Below are positions 11,199 to 22,799 of a stretch of DNA of 64,000 nt, piece after piece. Location: assembly GCA_963514095.1 (NCBI GenBank), contig OY741280.1:23066508-23130507 (forward strand), read 5' to 3'. The notes beneath the pieces were generated by a model, which was not told the DNA's origin, did not search any database, and was given only the letters and a program-made list of their open reading frames with translations. The position numbers were made by a program, and so were the translations under genes. The stretch's first letter is position 1. Every line of letters starts with the position of its first letter. Source of the DNA: Eutrigla gurnardus. Its lineage: Eukaryota; Chordata; Actinopteri; Perciformes; Triglidae.

Positions 11199-11524
11199 TA
11201 TGTTGATATAAAACACGTTAAAGGTGTTTTCTTTTCCATGATGTCGTACGTCTGCTCGTCTCCCCAGAATCAGCCTTTCAGGGTTTTTGATGATAATGAA
11301 CCTATAAACACTTTACGTCGCTGCCGCTTATATCAAATTACAGAGGTGAACTGGCAAACGTTTAAGTGGCTAAAAAAACCCATTAAAATAAAAGAGAAAA
11401 AAAATAAAAAGACTGCTGATAAAAGTCCTGGCTTCCTCTCCGGTGTAATTATCCAAACCAGTCAGATACCACAGCGCTAAATGCCAACTGTTTTATTAAT
11501 CAGCCGTACGGACACACCATTTAG

Positions 11525-11526
<2 letters not shown>

Positions 11527-11610
<84 letters not shown>
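11527..11610. repeat. (CA)n microsatellite
   Basis: An uninterrupted CA tract of about 84 bp. Confidence 0.97.
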
Positions 11611-11612
<2 letters not shown>

Positions 11613-11992
11613 TTAGCTCATAATGAGATGGTTGCAGCAGCCAATTTTGGTATTAAAGGTAAGAATTCCTACAGTACACATTTCCTTCCTCTGTTTCTGA
11701 TGCTGTTGCCATGGTGACAGAAAACAACAAACAGACTAATGAACCTAATATGAGACGAGGTGTCTCCCTCCATTATGAAATGACCCATTAGGACGAATCG
11801 ATGCCTTCGATGCTGTTTGCCTCGCCGCCCGACATCAGCCGAGCGCTAACACCAGATTATTAAAGGGGATTATGGGTAAAACATGGGACACTCTAAACGC
11901 CACGATGACACCACGGCGGTGGATTGTTTTAATAACACACCAAAAAGATTCATTCATCACGTGAGTTTGTTCAGCTTCAGAGAGGAGGTGGA

Positions 11993-12150
11993 AACGAACA
12001 CAGGACTTTCACCCAGCAGACCACCGGTCCTGTACGATGTGCTGTGGTTGTTACTTAACTGGTGATATTAGCTGAAGTGAAATGAGTCAACATTGGCTCC
12101 ACACGGGACAAGAACAGCGGCTACCGGGGTGAAGGTCTTTGTGCTGTCAG
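11993..12150. mobile_element. inverted pair of fragments of the GGACTTTCACCCAG repeat family
   Basis: On plus, 11,993-12,036 reads ACACAGGACTTTCACCCAGC. At 12,102-12,150 the opposite orientation appears: GAACAGCGGC, then GGGGTGAAGGTCTTTGTGCT. The minus-oriented copy at 48,440-48,515 reads GAACAGCGGTCCACTGGGTG followed by AAAGTCCTGTGTTG, which shows they belong to one family. I recall this family as widespread in teleosts; its class is not determined. Confidence 0.5.
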
Positions 12151-12593
12151 CTGGTCCGACCGTCATCATACGGACGGGTTTACTTGCATCTCCACCTCGG
12201 GGTGAAGCTTCGGACTGCCGAGACCCCGGCGCGACGTGAAGCGGCAGATAAACAGAGTTAAAGTGAGATTATGGGAGGCAGATTACAGGTGACAGCGTGG
12301 CAGACGTTAAACTGGATTACAGGAAGGTCTGAGACCTGAACACAGAGTCCTCCTCCTCCTCCACCTTCACACCATCACTCCTCCTCTCACGTCTTTTCAT
12401 GCTCGTCTTATTTCCTCCGTCTTTCGTCTGACAAATCCTCTCTTTCCGGTCCTCCATCTTTGTTTCCACAGTCTGGATTGTACTTGTGTTTCTTAGAAGT
12501 TTTGGCGTTCCCACGCAAAACTACCAAAACGACATTGTGAATTAAGTTACGAGGGAAATATATTTTTATCGTTGATTACTTTTTGCTCTTTTA

Positions 12594-12625
12594 GGAACAC
12601 AGGACTTTCACCCAGGAGACTGCTC
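12594..12625 (+). mobile_element. fragment of the GGACTTTCACCCAG repeat family
   Basis: GAACACAGGACTTTCACCCA is followed by GGAGAC, matching the fragment at 11,993. Only about 30 bp are recognisable. Confidence 0.45.
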
Positions 12626-13393
12626 TAAGTGTGTGAACAGTACTTTTGTTTTTCTTTCCTTTCAATTTCATAGTCATTTTAAATCGAACTGTGATTTTTT
12701 TTATTAACGTTAGCATCCAAACTTACGTGACTGGGTATTTTTACCGACTGATAACTAGGTAGCTAAACTTCTCCAGTCGAACGATACCTGCACATTTTTT
12801 TGTGCCAATATATATGAAATAAATTATTTGGAGCAGATTCTTTAAAAAAGAAGTTGGAGCGTTGCCGTATCTCCCGCTCTAAATTCCCCGCGGCAACGCT
12901 CGCTCCGTGTTCAAAGCCAGCCGAGCCGGTTCGATCTCTCTGATGTTCACGCCGGCTTCGTCCGACTGTTTCAGACTCAGAGGGATCCGAACTCATCCAG
13001 TAACTCCGGAGCATCAACAAAGAAAGAAAAACAATACAATTCTGAGATCATTTCTGATTTTTTTTTGTTTTTTATCTGATGAATATTCGGCTACGTATTT
13101 CTCGGGATTTAGCCTTTCACGATTTCACAAAACAGTATCATTTTTTAGAGGATTTGTTTTGTTTTTCAGGTTGACGGACCTTTGAAGTTCCACGAAAACC
13201 TCAACAGAAGCTTTGAATGTAAATAAATCGTGAGTGATAACCGCTGTATGAGCGCCGCAGCCAATCACACGCAGCTTCATCCATACGACGTTTGTCCAAT
13301 GACAAAACACGATGCCGTCGCTTTATCACGATATCAGCTGTGATCGGAAACGAAGCAGCGTTCAGGCAAACGTGACTGAAGTCTCTCAGAGCA

Positions 13394-13412
13394 GCTGTGT
13401 GTGTGTGTGTGT
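13394..13412. repeat. short (GT)n tract
   Basis: A GT tract of about 18 bp. Confidence 0.8.
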
Positions 13413-13490
13413 GAGTGTGAAGTCTTTGAAGTCTACCTGTTCGTAGATATTCTGTATCAAAGCAAAGAGATGCAGAGTTTGGTCTTTTCG

Positions 13491-13504
13491 ACCCCCCCCC
13501 CCCT
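13491..13504. repeat. poly-C run
   Basis: Twelve or so consecutive C residues following TTTTCGA. Confidence 0.9.
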
Positions 13505-13571
13505 GTGGTCGGTGAACTTGCGGTAACAGAGAGGATGACGAGGTGTGAAAGGACTCCTGAGGGCTCTGAGT

Positions 13572-13576
<5 letters not shown>

Positions 13577-13611
<35 letters not shown>

Positions 13612-13634
13612 ACACACACACACACACACACACA
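13577..13634. repeat. (CA)n microsatellite
   Basis: CA tract of about 58 bp with one CCC interruption. Confidence 0.96.
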
Positions 13635-13722
13635 CTCTGCCACTAGCCGGCCAAACACTCGTCCAGATGGTGACTGATCTTTGCTTCACCCGGCGGCTGC
13701 AAACTGCTCAGTCTGACCACGA

Positions 13723-13818
13723 AGAATAGAATAAGATAGAACAGAACAGAACAGAATAGAATAGAACAAAGTAGAAAAGAACAGAACAGAATAGAATAGA
13801 CCAGAATAGAACGGAACA
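13723..13818. repeat. degenerate (AGAAY)n pentanucleotide microsatellite
   Basis: About 95 bp of AGAAC and AGAAT pentamers in mixed order, with scattered substitutions. Confidence 0.9.
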
Positions 13819-14674
13819 CTGATGTTGGTGTCGTAGTTTAGTTGCAGGCTCGTCATTTTTCAGTTTGAATCCGGACCACTATGTTTGTTTTACTAAACCT
13901 GAAGTAGTTTTATGTTCGTTTTACTAAAGTAGTTTGTTGCTTAGACGATGTGGGTTTGTAGCGTGATTCGTTTCGTTTCTCTGCGTGTTTCAAACCGTTT
14001 AAAAGGAGAATATTTCCCGGCTATGGAACCAGTAGACGACTGACTGCGTTGTAACAGAACAGATGGATCAGATAAATACGAGACCTAATGAGAGCATCAG
14101 TACGTTACGACCTTCAGAGCAGCTGGATGTAAAGACGACAGAACACACGATGAAAGCTCTGTTTATAGAAACGTGGACGTCCTGAAGACAAAGACCTTCA
14201 CTCCATTCTTCATCTTCGTCCTCGGAGCCGTAAAGAAAACACATCAGCATCTCTGATTCATGTGAGCTCCACGTGGACTTCTACGGGGAATAAGACTCGG
14301 CAGGGTGTTGGTTCAGAACATCTGAGGCTTTATGACTCACAACGAGGCAATTTCACATCATTTTTATTATAGATAAGAACAGTGTCAAGACTCAACATGC
14401 TATCATTAAATAATGATTGATTCTTCTGAAAACGTTTGCCCTGAAAACCTGATTTGAGTCATGTTTCATTATTCATATATATTTGAGAGTTACTGTCTGA
14501 GGACCTGCTGTTAGAATCTTTATGTGTAATATTTATATATTATATATATTTTTGTTGTAATTTACTTTTCAATTCAACGTTAATTATTTATGTTAATTAA
14601 TTTTGTATTTTTTTTCGAAGCTGCAAGATGAGAAATCGAAGTGATGCATCAAGGCTCGTTACTGAAGCTATTAG

Positions 14675-14675
<1 letters not shown>
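13819..14675. other. unique non-coding DNA
   Basis: No gene is recognised. The right half, 14,340-14,620, is AT-rich, including a TATATATTATATATATTT stretch near 14,535. Confidence 0.4.
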
Positions 14676-15077
<402 letters not shown>

Positions 15078-15845
15078 CTAATGTTAAATAATGTTTTGTG
15101 TCCCGTTGCAGAAGAAGCAGCTGTTGTCACAACACGAAGCTCTGCTGTATTTAAATCTGTCGTCACGGTGAAGTCGTTCACCGAAGCGCCCCAAAGCGCC
15201 GCCGGCTGCCGTAAAGCACTCGGGGAGCGACTCGGGCTCCCGGGTCTCCCTCCAGGACTCGTTGTGAGTCGAGTTAAACACCAGAGATGAAGACCGGAGA
15301 GACCAAGCAGAAGAAACATGGATCCACATGTTGAACCTAAAAGCTCCTGTCACACTCTGCTGCTCCTGAATGGACTAAAACCGCCGGTTTCCGTGGAAAC
15401 AGGGAGGCAGGAAGTGTAAAGAAAAACACAAACAAATGCTTTTAAAAATATGTGCCTCCGATTGACATGTTAAACGAGGTTGCATCTTTGGAACGTGAGC
15501 GTTAACGGAAGAGCGACGCATTTTAATTAAAAACTGAATGTTTCTGAACATTTTCAAAAAAGGCCTTTTCATAACACAAGTTGCAAATTACTGGTTAATT
15601 AGGCACAGTAGCATGTCGTCGGCGTAGCGTCGGAGGAATGTGAATAATTTAAACAGATGAAACATCAGCGGAGCGGAGGATACAAATGGGATCTATTTAA
15701 TTCACTCTTTCATCAGTTTATTTATGTGCCACATTTTTCTGAAGGACAATATTTCATTTTTCATCCAGAGGTTGTGAAGAGATCATTTGGGACTGATTCA
15801 ATGGTTGAAGAACGTCGTGCTCTTATTCTGGCAGCAGTGGAACGT
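15078..15845. other. unique non-coding DNA
   Basis: No exon is recognised. A GC-richer patch lies at 15,170-15,270. Confidence 0.4.
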
Positions 15846-15847
15846 AA

Positions 15848-15960
15848 ACAAGTACATTTAGGATACTCAAATCACCTATGTACAGTTTTGAGGTACTTGT
15901 ACATTACTTGAGTATTTCCATTATATATTATTTTCTACTTCTAGTCCACTATATCTTAAA
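15848..15960 (+). mobile_element. fragment of a widespread teleost repeat (AAGTACATTT ... ACTTGAGTAT)
   Basis: The diagnostic words are AAGTACATTTAGGATACTCA, ACAGTTTTGAGGTACTTGTA and CTTGAGTATTTCCATTATAT, then TTCTACTTCTAGTCCACTAT. I know this phrase order from a repeat present in thousands of copies across percomorph genomes. The fragment is diverged and non-coding. Confidence 0.65.
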
Positions 15961-16289
15961 ATAGGAATATTCAACACAGTTAAATCCTGTTACCTGATAA
16001 AAGTGTATTTTATTGTGAAATGGTGATTTACTACAGTGTGACCAACGTACCAGTCACACTGACTTGCTGGTTGAGCTCAGCCTGGATTTGCTTCCTGGCC
16101 TCTCAGTAGTTTTGTCCCTAATGAGCTTCCGTAGGGTCGCACACAAACGGAAGCGCAGAGAGACAGATGTGCAGTGAGACGGGTGATTGTGCAACGGGAA
16201 GATCTATTTCACGCAAGTGTGACTGTTGAATGTTGTAAAAGTGGATTCATTTTTAGCTTCGACCAATCACCGAAATGGGATTACGCAAC
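15961..16289. other. unique non-coding DNA
   Basis: Nothing recognised. Confidence 0.35.

Positions 16290-16363
<74 letters not shown>
16290..16363. repeat. (CA)n microsatellite
   Basis: Uninterrupted AC tract of about 74 bp. Confidence 0.97.
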
Positions 16364-16366
<3 letters not shown>

Positions 16367-16437
16367 CCTCCATGTTTCACGCCGCCTCTGGTCCCAGACT
16401 CCAATCTCATCTTCACCAATCTTCTCCTCTGTGTATT

Positions 16438-16574
16438 TCTGTCTCTCTCTCTCCCCCCTCTCCGTCAACGTCTCTTTCCCTCCCCCCCTCCCCTCCCATC
16501 CTCTGTTGCCACGGCAGCAGTGTGAAGAGGAGCGATGGAGTGAGGAAGAGGAGGTGGAGGAGGAGGAGGAGGAC
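16438..16574. repeat. pyrimidine-rich then purine-rich simple sequence
   Basis: A CT-rich stretch (16,438-16,502) is followed by (GGA)n at 16,546-16,573, so pyrimidine and purine tracts lie within 140 bp of each other. Confidence 0.8.
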
Positions 16575-16714
16575 CAGGGGAGGTGGCGGAGGGCAGAAAA
16601 TGTCATCTCACAGAAGAATCCGACGCTGATGGGATATTTGTGCGTTCGGTACCAATAAAGGTTGTTGGATTGAAACTGACTGGATTTATTTATTTTTTAA
16701 ATGGAGAGAGAGAC

Positions 16715-16717
<3 letters not shown>

Positions 16718-16749
<32 letters not shown>
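16718..16749. repeat. (AG)n microsatellite
   Basis: AG tract of about 32 bp. Confidence 0.93.
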
Positions 16750-16751
<2 letters not shown>

Positions 16752-16846
16752 CTGTAATCGAAACACTGAATTACATTCAGTCTGCTTATTTAGTTTCTCT
16801 TCACACACAATTTAGAAAAACATTCAATATTGTATCTGTTGCGATG

Positions 16847-16849
<3 letters not shown>

Positions 16850-16899
<50 letters not shown>
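16850..16899. repeat. (CA)n microsatellite
   Basis: Uninterrupted AC tract of about 50 bp. Confidence 0.97.
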
Positions 16900-16900
<1 letters not shown>

Positions 16901-17014
16901 CTCCACCCCTGAGAGACAGACAGGCTGTCGTTCAGCACCAAACCCAATGTACTGAGTTTGGTGGCGGTTTCTCTGGGACCGGATCGGTGCAAGCTCAGAC
17001 ACCCGGAGAGGGTT

Positions 17015-17255
17015 TGGAGATCAGAGCTGCTGCACCTGAGGTGGTTCAACATCTGATCCAGGTTCAGCCTCCCAGACTCAACCTCCCCTTAAGAGGTTTT
17101 TCTGAACACACTGGAGGGGATTATACGTGTAATCTGGCCTTGGGATGCCTCAGGGTTTTGTCAAGGAAGAGCTGGAAGACTTTCCTGGGGATGGGGAACA
17201 TCTGGAATACCCAGCTGAACCCCCACCCAGGAACGGATAATATGATAACGGAGAT
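17015..17255 (+). mobile_element. 3' end of a non-LTR retrotransposon (LINE), decayed
   Basis: In order the plus strand shows AGCTGCTGCACCTGAGGTGG, CATCTGATCCAGGTTCAGCC, GGAGGGGATTATACGTGTAA, TCTGGCCTTGGGATGCCTC, GAAGAGCTGGAAGACTTTCC and CCAGGAACGGATAATATGAT. This order matches the C-terminal coding part and short 3' tail of a LINE that is very common in fish. In that element the corresponding peptide contains a Trp-Arg-Asp-Tyr motif before a Leu-Ala-Trp block. Here indels break the frame and no reverse transcriptase domain remains. The match is from memory; the clade is not assigned. Confidence 0.6.
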
Positions 17256-17359
17256 AATGAAGCCCAAACTTTCAATCTGGAGCCTTTGGCAGACAGTGTA
17301 CATTGTGTTCGAATCCCAAGGCCTTGAATCCCAACAAACTGGAGTCCAATTAAAAGTAT

Positions 17360-18740
17360 GATTCAGAGTTTGACCGAAGTGGGGTTAGATGTGAAAGCCT
17401 CCTCGGAGTCTGATATCTCTAAAAATGATGCTGCAATGTCCAACTACTAACAAATGTACAACAATGTAAAATATCGGTGTTAAATTCATGGACGCACTGA
17501 CGGAATAAATGCTATCCAAAGACTAAAATACTCAAAAAGCCTCTTACTGTATCTAAAAAAATACAGATATTTAAACATTTAAATGTCTTTCATTGGATAG
17601 GTGCATAAAGTTTGTGTAGCTAAAAAAAAGACGTTTCATCTGAAACACAAAGCAACAAATCAAAGCTGATAACGTACAACGGGTTAGAATTTACTTTGCA
17701 GACGATGCACCGCTTTCTGTGGACGTCCTAACGTGTGCTTATGTTCAGTCCTAGCTCTCCCTGGAGGGCTCCAGGTTTCGTCTGTCTGCAGGGAACAAGC
17801 TGATTTCCGATAATGATGGAGTTCAGATGGAGGACAAAACTTGGCCCGAAGAACTCGACACATTCAAACCATCATTACTGTCAATCTTCTGCTACAAACT
17901 TAATAATCATCTGTTTTCTGGATTTGAACCTTTACCCTTTATTTGACCCAGTAACTTGAACTGAAAGCTTGCACCAAATTACTGTTTTCTTTAGTGTCCG
18001 ATTTATTTATTATTTCGATTTTGGGGATTTTCAACCATGAGACCGGACACTTTTCATGGGATGTTTGTCACCGCTGTTGTCTATGGCAACCAACTGTGTG
18101 TTGCTGTGCTCGGCTGTTCTTCCCCTTGGACCTGTTTCAATAACGGCTAAAATAGAAATATCCTCCCCCCCCTCCAGAAAAATGACCCGACATTGGCCGC
18201 CCTCCTGTCTCTCCTCTCGGCTCTTCATCATTGGCTGGACTCTGGCTGGACGACGCACGCCGGCGTTCCAAGAAACACTTCATTCCAAGTCTCACCTTGG
18301 TCCAAGGCTCACATTTAATTATGGCTCTGATTCATGGCTCCCTTTGTTATTACTGTCAGCGCCACTTCCCACCTCCACACGAAACAAATGGCCGTTTCCT
18401 TCACACAGCCGTTCTTGCTGCTTAGGCCTCGTTTCTCATCAGTTCTACCGTCTTCATCGCTCACACTATCGGACTTCCTTTCTTTTCATGGAATAACAGG
18501 TGAACATTTTAGATATTTCTGCTTAAACAACAGATTGTTTTGTTTTGTCTTTTTGAAAAAGAACACCTAAGAGAAGCAAAGTGACTAAAACAACTACACA
18601 AATAACTACAAAGACATGTAAAACAACAACAGACACAAATCATCCTCAAAGAGATGAAAAACAACTATTGACACAAAACATTTATTAAAATCATATGAAG
18701 AGTCACAAAACTTGCTTCTGTGTCTGAGTGAATAAAATGT
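17360..18740. other. mostly unique DNA; one possible further LINE trace
   Basis: No gene is recognised. At 17,686-17,720 a frame reads RIYFADDAPL, which resembles the YADD box of reverse transcriptases. No flanking RT motifs are readable, so I do not annotate it as an element. Confidence 0.35.
18555..18690. repeat. degenerate AAAACAACTACA-type tandem repeat
   Basis: The plus strand carries loosely repeated AAAACAACTACA, ACTACAAAGACATG and ACAACAACAGACACAAA words with a spacing of roughly 19-20 bp. This resembles the reverse complement of the 19-bp unit expanded at 58,551-61,056 (GTGTCTCTGTGGTTGTTTT), so it may be an unexpanded, older relative. The 28 bp at 18,643-18,670 recur exactly at 22,408-22,435. 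Confidence 0.45.
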
Positions 18741-18742
18741 TG

Positions 18743-18905
18743 TGCGGAGTTCCACAAGGCTCCATTCTCGGGCCCCTTCTCCAACCTCTACATGCTCCCA
18801 CTCCTAAACAACAAAATACTGCAACCTATGCAGACAACACAATGGATTACATAAGATCACCAAGTGACTACAGTCCGAGTCCGATGCAATCGCTGATAAA
18901 CTATG
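18743..18905 (+). pseudogene. LINE (L2-type) reverse transcriptase relic
   Basis: The frame starting at 18,743 reads CGVPQGSILGPL, the conserved RT block before the catalytic loop. About 30 codons on it reads TYADNT, the YADDT catalytic box with the second Asp changed to Asn. Between them the phrase NLYMLPLL appears in another frame, so at least two small indels have shifted the frame. This block order is typical of L2/Maui-like LINEs in fish. Nothing readable remains upstream, and there is no ORF of element length. It is dead: frameshifted and lacking one catalytic aspartate. Confidence 0.75.
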
Positions 18906-18949
18906 TTGCCACGATCGATCAATTCTAATAGCTAAAGAGCTGGTTTAAA

Positions 18950-20828
18950 AAAGAAGAAAAAAAGATTGAAAGTCAATGTCCTTTTGTCAAAACAACAACG
19001 TGTGTTTATCTTCAGTAGACATGACCACTGTGGTGCTTTCTGTACCTGAATCCTCACTAAAACCTAGAACCTTGGATCACTTCAGTTTCAAGTGTTTGCA
19101 CTCGGTGCCTTTGTGTGGATGAATGCATTACGGCTTAGAAAGCTCTGTTTAAGGCCAAAATATATTTCTGTACAGTTCCGAGACAGGTCAAGACTAAATC
19201 GGAAGGAGCAAAGTGCAGTTTTTTATTCTCCAGATACCTGAAAAGATACATTTCATCTGTCAGTACTTCAGGGTGTTCAGATGTCATTGCCACAGATGAA
19301 TATTGGTCAGTAGTTAAACAGCGTTTTGGTGTTCATGTACAGCACATCTGTGGTTGTTGTGGTTGTTGTTGTTGGTCTCATAAAGAAACCTCAGGGACGG
19401 GAACATTGCAGGAAGGACACCATATCTCTCATCGATCCTTTCTTTGATTTGTTTCTCAGCTGTATTACCTCGCCCCTCTCTCTCTCTTTCCCCCCACAGT
19501 TTTCATCTTTTCCAATATGATTGAATGCTGATGAAATCATGAATTTATGTTGTTCTGTTCTCTGCACAAGGCAGTGTGGTTTGTTAAATATTAACAACCG
19601 TCAATATCTTGCCGTCTGCACAACTTTCTACACGTTCAGGCCTAAAGTCACGTCATCACATATGAGTTCTGGATGACCAGCAGAGACAGTGATAGTGTGA
19701 TAGATAGAGTGATACCGGGGATTACCCCGTCAGTGGTGGGCGGGAAGTTGAAATTCATTGATTTATGTCCTAAAAGAAGTAGTCCGGCCAATTGTTCCGA
19801 CCGCCCGTGATCAGGAAAACCCATTTGTCTGATTAACTCGAAAACAAACATTGGTCCACAAAAAAGAAAGAAGCTGTTTTCCCTTCCCTATCCCGATGAC
19901 ACTGTGATTGAAAGATTTTGTGTTTTACAGACGAATGCTATCGTTATTGTGATATTGTTTCTCATATTATAATCAAAGTTAAATGACATGATGGCAGGAT
20001 ATCAGTCTACAGACATTTCCTTTTGCAAACACACTTTCTGGCATTTCAGAAGCAACAAGTCAACACTTTTTTTTTTTTTGCTTTTTAAATTTGACATTAT
20101 ATGTTTCAAGGCCAAACAAGGTGCTCTTTGAAATGTCTGGGCTCCTGTGCTTTAAAAACACAAGGGCACCGAATCAAATATTTATCAAGCTCATGCGTCT
20201 GCCTGCCAAAACAATTCTTCGGCAAGCAAACGGAACATCAAAAAAGCCTTTCAGCCGCTGAAGGAAATGTCAGGGAAAAAACCCCCGACAAGCTTACACA
20301 GCTCGGTACAGGTTGTGCATTCTGTGTGAATCCGTGCCTTTCATCAGATGAAAGCTGGGCTTAGATTTGTAGACATACGTAATAATGCTCTCAGGGTGCC
20401 GCGGTTTCCCCTCGACGCCGCTCGCTACCAAATATTTACCATCTTGCTTATAGCCGGCGCACCACAGTTCACCGTGTTCGCCGAGACGGGAACGACCCTC
20501 TGAAAGGAACAACTCTATTGGACTAAAATCAAAGAGAAAAGGCTTCACGTTAACAAATCTCTGTCCACCACATCATGAGTGTACCAGCTGTCAAACACGC
20601 TCATCCCAAATCCTCTTCCTCACCTGGAATCTCTCCAGGGTGGATGCTGGTCTCCCATCACGAAACAAAGCAGGATCTGACAAAGTGACTTCTGGGAGAA
20701 ATCCCTAAAAAACGTGGTGTTCTGTTCTAGAAAAACTAGCAAAACTGTACCCTACAAAGTGAAGGTAATCTTTGCCTGAACCCCCAGATCAAACCACCGG
20801 ACCTCAGCCCGATTGCAACTGATAAGTG
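18950..20828. other. unique non-coding DNA
   Basis: No exon, RNA gene or defined repeat is recognised. Minor features are a (GTT)n-like patch near 19,350-19,377 and a T run at 20,068-20,080. Confidence 0.4.
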
Positions 20829-21092
20829 GGGGGGTTTAGCTCAGGAGGTAGAGCGGGTTGGCTGGCAACCGCAAGATTGCCGGTTCGATCCCCAGCTCCT
20901 CCTAGCTGAGTGCCTGGTGTCCCTGAGCAAGACACCTCACCCTAATTGCTCCTGACGAGCTGGCTGTCGCCCTGCGTGGTTGACTCCGCCGTCGGTGTGT
21001 GAATGTGTGAATGAATGGGTGAATGTCAGTCATTACTGTAAAGCGCTTTGGAGAAAAGCGCTATATAAATGAGGCCATTTACCATTTACCAT
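20829..21092 (+). mobile_element. tRNA-derived SINE, nearly intact
   Basis: The head carries both RNA polymerase III internal promoter boxes: an A box TAGCTCAGGAGGTAGAG at 20,837-20,853 and a B box GGTTCGATCCC at 20,882-20,892, 28 bp apart as in a tRNA. The body includes GAGTGCCTGGTGTCCCTGAG and CAAGACACCTCACCCTAATT. A GTGAATGTGTGAATGAATGG segment follows, then the tail GTAAAGCGCTTTGGAGAAAA and GCGCTATATAAAT. That tail type is shared with fish L2-type LINEs, which would supply the retrotransposition machinery. The element ends in a short repeat of ATTTACC. Both promoter boxes look functional. Confidence 0.9.
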
Positions 21093-21589
21093 GTGTGTGA
21101 GTGTTTAATACACAAACAATCACACACAATCCAAACAATTAAAAACAGAGCGTCTAATAAAGTCTAATAAATATGAAAAAGAGAGAATAAATGAATATTT
21201 AATGGCTGGATAAAAAGAAGAGATGGCACAAGATGAGAGAATGATGCACTTTTGAATATGACTGTTTTTACTTTAAAATATTAAGGTCACATTTGGGGAG
21301 TTCAGTATTCTGACGGCTCTCAGAGAGAAACGGTCCTTTAATCCATTTTCAGGGCTTTTAAAGCTCCTGAACAACGATTATACACAACTAACGTCATTAT
21401 TTTAACAATATTAAAACAACAATAAAGCGGGAGATATCAACAATAAACACAAATTAAACAGACAAAAACTATTCAACTTTGTAGCTTCATCTCAGGGAAG
21501 CTTCTGAACCATATTTATATATCTTCTCTGAGCTCGATACAAAAATGATTTTATATATTTTTATTCTTTTCTATGGTATTTTCTGTTTG

Positions 21590-21672
21590 AGGTCACTATG
21601 TGAAGGGAAACTACAAAATAAGAATTTCATTGCTCAGTGTGAACTACTACTGTTACTACTAGACAATAAAAA
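21590..21672 (+). mobile_element. possible retroposon 3' tail
   Basis: AATAAGAATTTCATTGCTCA followed by TGTGAACTACTACTGTTACT and GACAATAAA resembles a 3' tail I know from several teleost retroposons. The body upstream is too diverged to classify. Confidence 0.35.
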
Positions 21673-22264
21673 CCATGAATCTTCATAGTTTAAGTGATGA
21701 TATCTTGGACTTAAAGCTGTTGAGGAAACTCCCAGCATGCTCGCTGTCTTTAGCCCTCCTATACCGTGAAAGTATGTGATGCTTCCTGCTGGTTTGTAAT
21801 ATGGAACTGGGACACGGCACCAGAGCGCTCTGAATCTTTTAACTTCCTGCTGCAAAGATGATGTCATCGCCATCCCCATTTTTCTGTCTGGCTGTCGTGG
21901 AAGAGAGCGTGAGTCAGACGTTCTCGTAGTGGATTAAACCCCCCCAAGTCAGACCGGTGCTCCAGAAACCCACCGCGGGTCCATAACCCCCCCGGGGGTC
22001 CTGGGGCATCCAGACACATCCAGGACGAGCTCGTCACGTAGAAGGATTATCGGAAAGAGGAGCGCGGATTTGATTTAGTTGTTTTAAAGTCATAAAAACA
22101 GCTGATGTTCCTGCTTCAATGTCACATTTTACACCAAAATCTCAACGAAGAGAAAATAAAATACAACCGGTTCAAATAATCCGCCTGGTCAGAGCTCCTA
22201 TATATATACATGATGCATTATGGGTAGAGGCAAGAGGGATAGTCCACACTGGGAGGGTTAAACA

Positions 22265-22292
22265 AACGCAGGACTTTCACCCAGCAGGACGT
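22265..22292 (+). mobile_element. fragment of the GGACTTTCACCCAG repeat family
   Basis: AACGCAGGACTTTCACCCAG is followed by CAGGACGTC. Downstream GGTTGCCCAAACCAAAC (about 22,330) resembles another part of the same family. Confidence 0.45.
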
Positions 22293-22444
22293 CAAACGAC
22301 CTTTTGCCACATGATTACGACCACGCTCTGGTTGCCCAAACCAAACTTCCTGTGAAGATGGAGGTTTATTTTGAAAAGACACAAAAGTGGCCCTACATCA
22401 GAGGTCTTCCTCAAAGAGATGAAAAACAACTATTGGCTTAGAAA

Positions 22445-22772
22445 GCTCTTCAACGTTTTCAGGCCAAGGACCCCCAAGGGCCGCCTATTACATATCATGT
22501 TGCTTATTAAAGCGGTCAATAATAATGTGTAGTGCAGCCTATTGTTCCATGTATAACAGTACTTTGTAAAGATGGATGCAAACAAAAGACATTAAAATAA
22601 TAATTGTTGACAGATTCATATTTTAATTCGATTTTATTACAATTTCTCAACATAATATTAAACAAACAGGATGATTTCTGTTTGCTTATCATAGGTTGTA
22701 TTCATGTTAATGTGGATTTTTGCAGTAACTCTGTGGACCCTCTAGGGGTCCCGGACCCCCTGTTGAAGACCG
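22445..22772. mobile_element. hAT-like MITE (non-autonomous DNA transposon)
   Basis: The left end reads CTCTTCAACGTTTTCAGGCC then AAGGACCCCCAAGGG. The right end, read on the minus strand, is GGTCTTCAACAGGGGGTCCG then GGACCCCTAGAGG. These are imperfect terminal inverted repeats of the TCTTCAAC...GGACCCC type seen in hAT elements. The interior is AT-rich and codes for nothing. I could not see a clear 8-bp target duplication, so exact ends are uncertain. Confidence 0.6.
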
Positions 22773-22799
22773 CTGGTCTACAGGAACATAGGGCGTTGA

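Larger units (their letters stand above)
11611..13390. other. unique non-coding DNA with dispersed-repeat fragments
   Basis: No gene is recognised. The stretch includes three fragments of the GGACTTTCACCCAG repeat family (11,993-12,036, 12,102-12,150 and 12,594-12,625), annotated separately. A small GC-rich patch lies at 12,880-12,990. Confidence 0.45.
21093..22440. other. mostly unique DNA with repeat scraps
   Basis: No gene is recognised. A retroposon-like 3' tail is noted separately at 21,590-21,672. C and G runs lie near 21,950-22,000. A GGACTTTCACCCAG family fragment lies at 22,265-22,292. Confidence 0.4.

Noticed and set aside
17295..17335. B-box-like GTTCGAATCCC suggesting a tRNA or SINE
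   Set aside because: No A box lies at the expected distance upstream and no cloverleaf can be drawn.
17686..17720. RIYFADDAPL, resembling the reverse transcriptase YADD box
   Set aside because: No other RT motif is readable in any frame nearby. A four-residue match can be chance.
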